Assembly: GCA_010671975.1 (NCBI GenBank)
Contig: JAAHIA010000318.1
Location: 1-5,880, forward strand
Origin: Leptolyngbya sp. SIO4C1
GTDB lineage: Bacteria > Cyanobacteriota > Cyanobacteriia > Phormidesmidales > Phormidesmidaceae
Reading direction: 5' to 3'
DNA: 5,880 nt
Made by a program: the position numbers and the translations under genes. Position 1 is the first letter of the stretch; each line of letters opens with the position of its first letter. The notes beneath the pieces were generated by a model. The model made no database searches. It worked only from the letters and a program-made list of their open reading frames with translations, and had not been told where the DNA came from. Positions 1 through 4,764 of this stretch are shown here, piece after piece.

Positions 1-200
1 TGAACAGCCTGTTCGAACACCTCCAGCGGGCTGCCGCCGGTTCTGTCTTCAATCAGCTTAAAAGCGTCGTAGATGATGCGATGAGCCAAAGACTTTTTAC
101 CGCTCTCCATAATGCGGCGCACCATCATGCTCACCAAACGGCTGTTATAAACCGGATCGGGCGGCACAGTTCGCTTTTGGGCACTAGAACGACGAGACAT
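1..200 (-). CDS. rpsG: 30S ribosomal protein S7, N-terminal part (cut by window edge)
   Basis: Ribosomal protein S7 binds the 3' major domain of 16S rRNA and organises the head of the small subunit near the E site. The first 66 codons are visible; the family is about 156 residues, so roughly 90 residues lie outside the window. The translation begins MSRRSSAQKRTVPPDPVYNS and continues through RLVSMMVRRIM, GKKSLAHRIIYDA and RTGGSPLEVFEQAV, which is the textbook S7 N-terminus. The ATG at 198-200 is preceded by AAGAGGG (209-215) at good Shine-Dalgarno distance, and this GGG lies inside the 10-bp palindrome GGGTTAACCC (202-211). It lies 227 bases downstream of rpsL in the same direction, the usual str operon order (rpsL-rpsG, normally followed by fusA and tuf). 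I see no convincing separate promoter, so co-transcription with rpsL is inferred. Confidence 0.97.
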   Translation of the reverse strand, partial: MSRRSSAQKRTVPPDPVYNSRLVSMMVRRIMESGKKSLAHRIIYDAFKLIEDRTGGSPLEVFEQAV

Positions 201-208
201 TGGGTTAA

Positions 209-215
209 CCCTCTT
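209..215 (-). promoter_or_regulatory. Ribosome binding site of rpsG
   Basis: On the minus strand AAGAGGG stands 8 bases before the rpsG ATG. It is one of only a few clear Shine-Dalgarno sequences in this window, and it overlaps the right half of the palindrome GGGTTAACCC at 202-211. Confidence 0.6.
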
Positions 216-278
216 CTGAATTTAAGAATACTGATGCTAAATATCCGCTCACGAACAGTCGTCACAACTAGCAGTCAC

Positions 279-305
279 CGTGAAGCCTTCGCGTAGCGTT
301 GAAGA
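279..305. repeat. Short GC-rich cyanobacterial-type repeat fragment
   Basis: The stretch around GAAGCCTTCGCGTAGCG lies in the rpsL-rpsG spacer and differs in base composition from its AT-richer surroundings. GAAGCCTTC is a small palindrome with one central base. From memory, similar CTTCGCGTAGC words are dispersed in many copies in filamentous cyanobacterial genomes. A related word, CGCTACGCG, occurs at about 1449-1457. Copy number elsewhere cannot be seen here, so membership in a repeat family is an inference. Confidence 0.3.
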
Positions 306-427
306 CGATGAAAACTGATATTCCCCAATCAGCAGAAGCCGTTTAGCAAACTGTAGATAGGCGGATTATCAGCTGTAGTCACTAGAAAGTTAGCAACTGA
401 AGTTGACGATGTGTTAAATCCGTTTGG

Positions 428-802
428 CTACTCCTTCGGTTTCTTAGCACCATACTTGGAGCGGCCCTGACGACGATCCTTAACACCAGCTGTATCCAAA
501 GTACCGCGAATGATGTGATAGCGAACACCTGGGAGATCCTTAACCCGGCCGCCGCGAATCATCACAACCGAATGTTCCTGCAAGTTATGCCCAATTCCTG
601 GGATATAGGCAGTTACCTCAAAACCGGAGGTCAGACGCACCCGAGCCACCTTACGCAACGCGGAATTCGGCTTTTTGGGCGTGGTTGTGTAGACGCGGGT
701 ACAGACGCCACGACGCTGAGGGCAGCTCTTTAGGGCAGGAGATTTTGTTTTCTTTTTAGCTCGGTTGCGCTCACTGCGAATGAGCTGTTGGATGGTCGGC
801 AT
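428..802 (-). CDS. rpsL: 30S ribosomal protein S12
   Basis: S12 sits at the interface of the small subunit and takes part in decoding and tRNA selection. The 124 residues equal the family's usual length. Diagnostic stretches are CPQRRGVCTRVYTTTPKKPN (residues 27-46), SALRKVARVRLT, GHNLQEHSVVMIRGGRVKDL (71-90) and PGVRYHIIRG. Lys43, Lys88 and Pro91, where streptomycin-resistance substitutions arise in other bacteria, are all the wild-type residues. Asp89, the residue methylthiolated by RimO in E. coli, is present. The ATG at 800-802 is fixed by the conserved MPTIQQLIR start, but no Shine-Dalgarno sequence precedes it. It is probably the first gene of the str operon, with rpsG downstream and its own promoter at 848-877. 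Confidence 0.99.
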   Translation of the reverse strand: MPTIQQLIRSERNRAKKKTKSPALKSCPQRRGVCTRVYTTTPKKPNSALRKVARVRLTSGFEVTAYIPGIGHNLQEHSVVMIRGGRVKDLPGVRYHIIRGTLDTAGVKDRRQGRSKYGAKKPKE

Positions 803-847
803 ACTCTATAGACGAGTGGTCTTAAGTTAAAGTTGTCACAAGGTTCG

Positions 848-877
848 ATGGTATCAATTTGACAAGCTAATTGTCAA
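848..877 (-). promoter_or_regulatory. Predicted sigma70-type promoter of rpsL
   Basis: On the minus strand a perfect -35 TTGACA (872-877) is followed after 18 bases by TACCAT (848-853) as -10. Transcription would start about 40 bases before the rpsL ATG. The -35 box lies just beyond the stop codon of the IscA-like gene (879-881), so rpsL can be transcribed independently of it. The -35 is also one arm of an inverted repeat (859-877). The start point is predicted, not measured. Confidence 0.65.
859..877. repeat. 7-bp perfect inverted repeat covering the rpsL -35 box
   Basis: TTGACAA (859-865) and TTGTCAA (871-877) are perfect inverted copies separated by GCTAA. One arm contains the rpsL -35 hexamer and the other lies in the promoter spacer, a position suited to an operator. 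Read on the plus strand the repeat is followed by TTTATTTTTT, so it could also act as a weak terminator against antisense transcription. The stem is AT-rich, which weakens the terminator reading. Confidence 0.5.
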
Positions 878-878
878 T

Positions 879-1259
879 TTATTTTTTAGAGCCCCCTTTA
901 GAGCCCCCTTCAAGGCCGTGGTTGAGGTGGTCATCGGTGCTGAACGCCAGCCCGCATTGGCAGGTCGCGATCGCGGCCGGATTGTCAAAGCGAAAAGCGC
1001 CGCCCATCAGGTCTTCGGAGTAGTCAATGCGCAGATTGCTCAGGTGAACTAAATCGGCTTCGGCCACCGCCAGCGTCAGTCCGTCAAATTTAAAGCTGCG
1101 ATCGCGCGCGCCCAGCGCGGCGTTGAATTCTAGAACGTAGGCCCAGTCGGCACAGCTCCCTGGCTGAACGGACAGGCGAAAGCAGCTTTCACGCAAGGAC
1201 GTACGCTTTTGCTGCAAGCGGAGAATTTCACGAATCGCTGCAGGTGTGAGCTGAATCAT
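879..1259 (-). CDS. IscA/SufA/HesB-family iron-sulfur cluster assembly protein
   Basis: A-type Fe-S carriers hold or deliver iron or Fe-S clusters to apoproteins in the cytoplasm. From the ATG at 1257-1259 the protein has 126 residues. The start MIQLTPAAIREILRLQ is typical of the family. Cys36 (GSCADW), Cys100 and Cys102 (TCQCG) match the three-cysteine pattern of E. coli IscA (Cys35, 99, 101), and the YSEDLMGGAFRFDNPAA block precedes the C-terminal pair. An in-frame TTG at 1272-1274 would add five residues and has GAGG seven bases upstream, whereas the ATG has no well-placed Shine-Dalgarno. I prefer the ATG on family grounds, but the TTG is possible. After the CxCG motif is a tail of about 20 residues ending in a duplicated GGSK, longer than the canonical fold needs. 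rpsL begins 76 bases downstream. Which cyanobacterial paralogue this is cannot be settled here. Confidence 0.9.
   Translation of the reverse strand: MIQLTPAAIREILRLQQKRTSLRESCFRLSVQPGSCADWAYVLEFNAALGARDRSFKFDGLTLAVAEADLVHLSNLRIDYSEDLMGGAFRFDNPAAIATCQCGLAFSTDDHLNHGLEGGSKGGSKK
885..908. repeat. Perfect 12-bp tandem duplication in the IscA-like gene
   Basis: TTTAGAGCCCCC occurs twice head to tail (885-896 and 897-908). Being a multiple of three it stays in frame and encodes the repeated GGSK at the very C-terminus. It looks like a recent slippage duplication in a tolerant tail. Confidence 0.85.
967..974. repeat. HIP1 octamer GCGATCGC
   Basis: Perfect copy of the highly iterated palindrome of cyanobacteria, inside the IscA-like coding region. 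Confidence 0.9.
1098..1105. repeat. HIP1 octamer GCGATCGC
   Basis: Second perfect copy inside the IscA-like coding region, 131 bases from the first. Confidence 0.9.
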
Positions 1260-1386
1260 GGCAGTGGCAGGCAACCTTGAACCTCAGTAATGTCATACTA
1301 GCGGCATTGGGCTTGGCCAGGCTAACTAATCAGCTGCAGCCCCAGTTTTAAGACCTGTTTCACAGCATTCGACCTGGCCTCTCACA

Positions 1387-1419
1387 AACTAAAACGCAGA
1401 GATGGACCCATCTCTGCGT
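1387..1419 (-). terminator. Rho-independent terminator after the cupin gene
   Basis: A perfect 12-bp inverted repeat (ACGCAGAGATGG at 1394-1405, CCATCTCTGCGT at 1408-1419) forms an 11-bp stem with a four-base loop. On the minus strand it is followed at once by TTTTAGTTTG. It begins about 50 bases after the cupin stop codon and should separate that gene from the IscA-like gene. It is the clearest intrinsic terminator in the window. Confidence 0.85.
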
Positions 1420-1468
1420 CGTCTATTCTGCGTCATTGATTCAGAGATCGCTACGCGCTGAGGCTGAG

Positions 1469-1903
1469 CTACTTGGCTGAGCCGTTGGCGCCGTTCGTGC
1501 GCGAATAGTCATCTTGGAAGCGAATGATGTCGTCTTCGCCAAGGTACTCGCCGTTTTGCACTTCAATCAGCACCAGCGGAATCACGCCTGAATTTTCTAA
1601 TCTGTGGGAGGTGCAGGCCGGTACATAGGTCGACTGATTGGTGCAAAGCAAAATTTCTTGATCGCCGCAGGTGACTTTAGCCGTACCAGAGACCACAATC
1701 CAATGCTCGCTGCGATGATGGTGCATCTGCAGGCTGAGGCGATGGCCTGGCTTCACTTCAATCCGCTTGATCTTGTAGCCTTTGCCTTCTTCTAAAATAG
1801 TGAAAGATCCCCAGGGGCGGAGCTCAGTCGACGCGACACCGCTGCTGGCCGCGAGCGCTTCTGCTTTAGCCGGTGATTGGGACCGTTCTTTCGCTTGAAC
1901 CAT
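1469..1903 (-). CDS. Stand-alone cupin of the mannose-6-phosphate isomerase type II (ManC C-terminal) family
   Basis: The 144-residue protein matches the C-terminal isomerase domain of bifunctional mannose-1-phosphate guanylyltransferase/mannose-6-phosphate isomerase, without the guanylyltransferase part. Domain members interconvert fructose-6-phosphate and mannose-6-phosphate, feeding GDP-mannose and surface polysaccharide synthesis. Visible motifs: RPWGSF (29-34); LSLQMHHHRSEHW (56-68), with Gln59, His61, His63 and Glu66 as likely metal ligands; VVSGTAKV (70-77); CTSHRLEN, with His100 as the second-motif ligand; and IEVQNGEYLGEDDIIRFQDD (113-132). The first 26 or so residues are a polar, Ala/Ser-rich extension outside the cupin fold. 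The ATG at 1901-1903 has an excellent Shine-Dalgarno, AAGGAG, eight bases upstream. A terminator follows, so it is probably transcribed alone. The family is clear, but isomerase activity of such short proteins is inferred from homology. Confidence 0.88.
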   Translation of the reverse strand: MVQAKERSQSPAKAEALAASSGVASTELRPWGSFTILEEGKGYKIKRIEVKPGHRLSLQMHHHRSEHWIVVSGTAKVTCGDQEILLCTNQSTYVPACTSHRLENSGVIPLVLIEVQNGEYLGEDDIIRFQDDYSRTNGANGSAK

Positions 1904-1911
1904 GACGTCTT

Positions 1912-1917
1912 CTCCTT
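1912..1917 (-). promoter_or_regulatory. Strong ribosome binding site of the cupin gene
   Basis: AAGGAG on the minus strand lies eight bases before the ATG. It is the closest match to the anti-Shine-Dalgarno in the window and fixes the start of the cupin gene. Confidence 0.85.
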
Positions 1918-2024
1918 AGACTTAGCATGAATGTGAGGACTGTGGGCTGAACCGTTAAGCGCAAGCTCCGAGGTTGGCAGTAGCCCGCAAGAGCAATGGC
2001 AAACAGGCGTTGAAAACAAGACTC

Positions 2025-2040
2025 TGTATAAAAAAATATT
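2025..2040 (-). promoter_or_regulatory. Possible -10 region for the cupin gene
   Basis: On the minus strand AATATTTTTTTATACA ends in TATACA (2025-2030), a four-of-six match to TATAAT preceded by a T run. It would give a leader of roughly 115 bases before the cupin ATG. The -35 position carries only poor matches, so an activator or another sigma factor would be needed. This is a weak prediction. Confidence 0.3.
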
Positions 2041-2065
2041 GAAAAGGATAGCGATGACTGAATGA

Positions 2066-2085
2066 AGCAGCTGAGCGCTGCTCAG
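2066..2085. repeat. Two overlapping, mutually exclusive inverted repeats
   Basis: AGCAGC (2066-2071) pairs with GCTGCT (2077-2082), while CTGAGC (2071-2076) pairs with GCTCAG (2080-2085). The right arms share bases, so only one stem can form at a time. Confidence 0.5.
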
Positions 2086-2107
2086 ACGGTGGCGGTCATA
2101 GATGTCC

Positions 2108-2124
2108 CATTGAACTGCTCAATG
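2108..2124. repeat. 6-bp perfect inverted repeat CATTGA-N5-TCAATG
   Basis: Perfect arms CATTGA (2108-2113) and TCAATG (2119-2124) around ACTGC, in the spacer between the glycosidase and cupin genes. Size and spacing suit a dimeric regulator, but no family can be named. Confidence 0.4.
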
Positions 2125-2189
2125 CTAACAACTCCTTTCGGTGAGGTCAGCTGTTTTCTTTTCAAAATACCAATTCTTTAAGAGAAGGT

Positions 2190-2209
2190 AGCCTGGCTTA
2201 AGGCAGGCT
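2190..2209 (-). terminator. Weak hairpin after the glycosidase gene
   Basis: On the minus strand AGCCTG and CAGGCT can pair across the eight-base loop CCTTAAGC, starting about 20 bases after the glycosidase stop codon. The following bases (TACCTTCTCTT) are only moderately T-rich, so termination here is uncertain. Confidence 0.35.
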
Positions 2210-2228
2210 TTAAGGCAACTTTGATAGC

Positions 2229-4097
2229 TCAGTCGGCTAGAAACAGGCCCAGCCCATTGTGAACTCGCGCTGCCGTGCGCGGATCGCGGTTGAGCAGCTG
2301 ACCGCTCAGATAGAGGCTAGAGGAGCTGCCGCCGTCTAGGTTAAGCGCCTGTATAGCGCCTAGCTGCTGCATAATCAGCGCTGTCTCCTGCAGGCTAGGC
2401 CCGCGACCGCCTACGCGATTCTGCATGGTCACTAGCAGCCATTCTCCATCGGCCGTTAGGCCAATGGCGCTGCGCGGCGCTTTGCCTTGAATAAAATTAG
2501 TGCTAAACCCTTCTGCCACAGGGTTGAGAACGATCTGTCGATTTTGAATCAGCAGCGGTCCGGCGCCTAGCACATGCGGATATTGCTCAAAGACGGAGGG
2601 CTGTGCATGGCGGCTGAGGCTGACCTGTGCTCCCGGCTGCAGAGCGGTCGCTGCCGTCTCGTAGGAGCGGATCACGAGCAGATAGCCGTCCGGGGGAATA
2701 GCTGCCGCATAGTTGCCCGCACCGTTGAGCTGCTGCTGCCGCACTACCCGCTGATCTTGAACCGTCACAATGGTTTCAGTGTCGGTCAGCGTTGTGTAGG
2801 TGGGTCCCCAGTCCGAGGTATAAAGGCTAATGCCGGCTTGCACGTAGCCGCTGTTGATTGTCAGTACGGGAAAGGCCTGCCCCGCAGCGGTCGTAATCAC
2901 TTGAGAGAGTGATAGGCGATCCATCGCTAGGCGGCCGCTGTCGTCCCAAGCGATCGCACCGCGCCCTAAAATTGGTCCAGAAATCCAGCGGCCGTTATAC
3001 CGCAGGGCACCTAGCGGCAGCTGGTTATTACGATTAAAGAAACCAGCGTTGATGGCGGCGGCTGAGTTCCACTGCTGCGCCATAGAAATCAGCGGCATAA
3101 TGCCGGTAGCGGTAGACGCATTAGACCAGATGGGCAGCGGCGAAATAGCAGTTTGACGCGGGTCGAGCGCAAACGCATAGACTGGGAATCGACTGTCGCC
3201 GATGTTGACGTAGCGCTGCTGCCAGCGCAGCCCTTCTGCCCAGGCAACATCTAAGGGTTCTAGCTCATCCTGACGAAAATCGACGATTAGCCGATTGGGG
3301 TCTGAGAGGCTCCAGGTACGCGGTTTAACCCCATTGGAGACCGCTGCCGTCAGCACTGTCTTAGAGCCTGCTTGGAACAGCTGTAGCCGCTTTAGCCAGC
3401 TGCCAGGACGGGTTTCTAGGGCTTCAGGCAGCTGTTGAATGGCGGCATCTATGGTAATTTTGATGCCGCCTGGAATGGCCTCTACCTGCCAGGCAGCGGG
3501 CTCAGAGAGATCGATGACCACCCGATCGCCCCAGTCCTGCCTACCTTGACGAATGGCTAAAATCTCGCTGGGCCGCGTGGTAATTTCTAGAACGCCGCCA
3601 ATGGTCTCAGCTCGCCAGCCGAGCCGGGCGGCGAGCGGCGCAATATCGAGATAGCGATAGTTATCGCTTAGCCAAGCCGGTAGCGTATCGGTGGAGATGG
3701 CATCGGTACCAAACCAGCTAACGGGCTGACGATTGGGGACAGATGAATTGCGCAGATCGATGCCAAAGCGGGTCACCAAATCGACATCGACAATGCCGAT
3801 CTGATCGGAGCGCCGCTGCCAGCTAGCGCTGATGGTTTGCCCGTTGAGCTTAATTTGACGCCCAGACTGAACCCCTTCAGCCACCGCTTGAGCTACCGGT
3901 TCACTGGATACTAGCGGCGCTAGCGCCGTATCTTGGCGCGCTGAAGATAGCTCTACTGCTAGCTCAGGCGGTTTGAGCTGCTCAGGTATTCCTCCCACCG
4001 CATTGAGCAAGGCCCAGCTAAGCAGCGTGAGCGGTCCTAACTTGAACCCAGCAAACCTGGCACAGGCTGCACGAGGCCGATATTGTCGATACTGCAT
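2229..4097 (-). CDS. Exported phosphodiester glycosidase-family (NAGPA/DUF2233) protein
   Basis: Named after the mammalian uncovering enzyme that removes GlcNAc from phosphodiester-linked mannose, this domain in bacteria is thought to act on surface glycans or glycan phosphodiesters; the substrate here is unknown. The 622 residues show a basic start and hydrophobic segment (about 20-36), suggesting Sec export or a membrane anchor. Next comes a linker, then a region (about 80-175) with a stalk-like YLDIAPLAARLGWRAE block, then AMIN-like beta-rich stretches (RVVIDL 192-197, RLIVDF 269-274). The catalytic-type domain spans about 345-620: INAGFFN (349-355), GAGPLL (511-516), PRSAIGL (541-547) and LNLDGGSSSSLY (585-596), the most diagnostic. 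AMIN domains in other proteins bind cell-envelope polysaccharide. The ATG at 4095-4097 has no Shine-Dalgarno, but no better start lies before the hydrophobic segment. It is transcribed away from gltB. The family call is firm; the N-terminal domain calls are less so. Confidence 0.9.
   Translation of the reverse strand: MQYRQYRPRAACARFAGFKLGPLTLLSWALLNAVGGIPEQLKPPELAVELSSARQDTALAPLVSSEPVAQAVAEGVQSGRQIKLNGQTISASWQRRSDQIGIVDVDLVTRFGIDLRNSSVPNRQPVSWFGTDAISTDTLPAWLSDNYRYLDIAPLAARLGWRAETIGGVLEITTRPSEILAIRQGRQDWGDRVVIDLSEPAAWQVEAIPGGIKITIDAAIQQLPEALETRPGSWLKRLQLFQAGSKTVLTAAVSNGVKPRTWSLSDPNRLIVDFRQDELEPLDVAWAEGLRWQQRYVNIGDSRFPVYAFALDPRQTAISPLPIWSNASTATGIMPLISMAQQWNSAAAINAGFFNRNNQLPLGALRYNGRWISGPILGRGAIAWDDSGRLAMDRLSLSQVITTAAGQAFPVLTINSGYVQAGISLYTSDWGPTYTTLTDTETIVTVQDQRVVRQQQLNGAGNYAAAIPPDGYLLVIRSYETAATALQPGAQVSLSRHAQPSVFEQYPHVLGAGPLLIQNRQIVLNPVAEGFSTNFIQGKAPRSAIGLTADGEWLLVTMQNRVGGRGPSLQETALIMQQLGAIQALNLDGGSSSSLYLSGQLLNRDPRTAARVHNGLGLFLAD
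2950..2957. repeat. HIP1 octamer GCGATCGC
   Basis: Perfect HIP1 copy inside the glycosidase coding region. Confidence 0.9.
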
Positions 4098-4241
4098 GGT
4101 CTGAGAAATCAGTGGCTACGGATGCGATACATTAGTATTGACTCAACTCTGCAATTAAAAGGTCTGATGCTACGGAGATTGCAGATATTTCTTCACAGTT
4201 GCTGGTAGCGAAAGTCTGTAGAAGCCTTTTCAGCTTAGTGA

Positions 4242-4289
4242 GCCATCTGCGCGATCGCGATTGCCAGTAGGACGCTTCCTGCAGATGGC
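4242..4289. repeat. 9-bp perfect inverted repeat with HIP1 in the loop
   Basis: GCCATCTGC (4242-4250) and GCAGATGGC (4281-4289) are perfect inverted copies separated by 30 bases. The loop starts with the HIP1 octamer GCGATCGC (4251-4258). No T run follows on either strand, so it is not an intrinsic terminator. Confidence 0.7.
4251..4258. repeat. HIP1 octamer GCGATCGC
   Basis: The only HIP1 copy of the window that lies outside coding sequence; it abuts the left arm of the inverted repeat 4242-4289. Confidence 0.9.
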
Positions 4290-4390
4290 ACCAAAGCTAT
4301 GGTCTGAGATATGGCTTAAGCAATGCCTTTGCAGCAAGGCTCAAGCTAAACAGCGAGCTAAGCAATATCAGTTTCTGTATCAGCCTTACC

Positions 4391-4419
4391 TTGACGTGAC
4401 TCTGCTGTCACTCTAAGAT
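4391..4419 (+). promoter_or_regulatory. Candidate sigma70-type promoter pointing toward gltB
   Basis: TTGACG (4391-4396), 17 bases, then TAAGAT (4414-4419) give a five-of-six -35 and a reasonable -10 at ideal spacing. Transcription from about 4426 would make a leader of roughly 440 bases before gltB, or a separate small RNA. Just upstream is GTA-N7-TAC (4377-4389), one base short of the NtcA consensus GTA-N8-TAC. It is the best forward promoter I could find in the gap. Confidence 0.45.
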
Positions 4420-4499
4420 AGCGATTCACCAGTACACAAAACTTAAGCAAACCAGCTCCAGATTCTGGCTTGCCAGCGGTAGATTCAAGGCCGCGTGGG

Positions 4500-4538
4500 T
4501 AATTCAGGTTTGTACGGCGGGCAACAGCCGCTGAATTA
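4500..4538 (+). repeat. 8-bp perfect inverted repeat with an inner stem in the gltB leader
   Basis: TAATTCAG (4500-4507) pairs with CTGAATTA (4531-4538). Inside, CGGC (4515-4518) pairs with GCCG (4527-4530), which abuts the outer right arm and leaves a seven-base bulge on the left. As RNA this would fold as one bulged hairpin. It matches no riboswitch class that I recognise. Confidence 0.5.
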
Positions 4539-4540
4539 AG

Positions 4541-4581
4541 GTCTGCTTTCTGCTGCAGACGATGCGATTCAGCAGGGTTTT
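4541..4581 (+). promoter_or_regulatory. Attenuator-like pair of competing hairpins
   Basis: GTCTGC (4541-4546) pairs with GCAGAC (4555-4560). Alternatively CTGCTG (4550-4555) pairs with CAGCAG (4570-4575), followed by GGTTTT (4576-4581). The two stems share sequence and cannot form together, and the second resembles a weak intrinsic terminator. Regulation by this element is inferred. Confidence 0.3.
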
Positions 4582-4754
4582 GATCGGCTGCGATTGGCTA
4601 GCGATTTTCTGCGGTTTCCGCTTGCAGAGAACCTTAATATTTGGCTCCTTAAGATTTAATTAATTGTCTATCCTTAAATTGTAGTGTGCTGTTTGAGACA
4701 CCGATTTGCTCGGTAGCTTAGCAAAAACACTGGAGCTTGCCTGTCGGATTTGCC

Positions 4755-4764
4755 ATTGGCCAAT
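4755..4764. repeat. 10-bp palindrome ATTGGCCAAT
   Basis: A perfect palindrome about 100 bases before the gltB start. Its TTGGC core recurs in the inverted repeat at 4779-4811. Confidence 0.6.

Larger units (their letters stand above)
1904..2228. other. Intergenic region between the glycosidase and cupin genes
   Basis: These 325 bases hold no convincing gene. From the glycosidase end on the minus strand there is a weak hairpin (2190-2209), a 6-bp inverted repeat (2108-2124), overlapping hairpins (2066-2085), then an A/T run with TATACA (2025-2030) that could be a -10 box for the cupin gene. No matching TTGACA-like -35 was found. The open frame at 1792-2019 on the minus strand overlaps the cupin gene in another frame and resembles nothing known. 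Confidence 0.6.

Noticed and set aside
81..296. Open frame on the plus strand, 71 codons
   Set aside because: It lies mostly antisense to the certain rpsG start and resembles no protein; a shadow frame.
515..733. Open frame on the plus strand, 72 codons
   Set aside because: Fully antisense to rpsL, whose identity is certain.
1315..1379. GGCCAGG (1315-1321) and CCTGGCC (1373-1379) inverted pair
   Set aside because: The arms are 51 bases apart with no supporting stem between them; a short distant match of this kind is expected by chance.
1604..1795. Open frame on the plus strand, 63 codons
   Set aside because: Fully antisense to the cupin gene; no ribosome binding site or similarity.
1792..2019. 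Open frame on the minus strand, 75 codons
   Set aside because: Overlaps the cupin gene start in another frame, and the cupin gene has a strong ribosome binding site in that overlap; low-complexity, unfamiliar translation.
2106..2165. Small RNA on the plus strand resembling Yfr-type cyanobacterial RNAs
   Set aside because: It has a small hairpin and ends in a T-rich run, but the conserved Yfr1 core ACTCCTCACAC is missing and no promoter was found.
2574..2912. Open frame on the plus strand, 112 codons
   Set aside because: Antisense to the catalytic domain of the glycosidase gene, which has clear conserved motifs.
4122..4663. Short frames MRYISIDSTL (4122-4208) and MRFSRVLIGC (4562-4663) on the plus strand
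   Set aside because: At 28 and 33 codons, with no ribosome binding site and no recognisable motif, they are expected by chance in a gap of this size.
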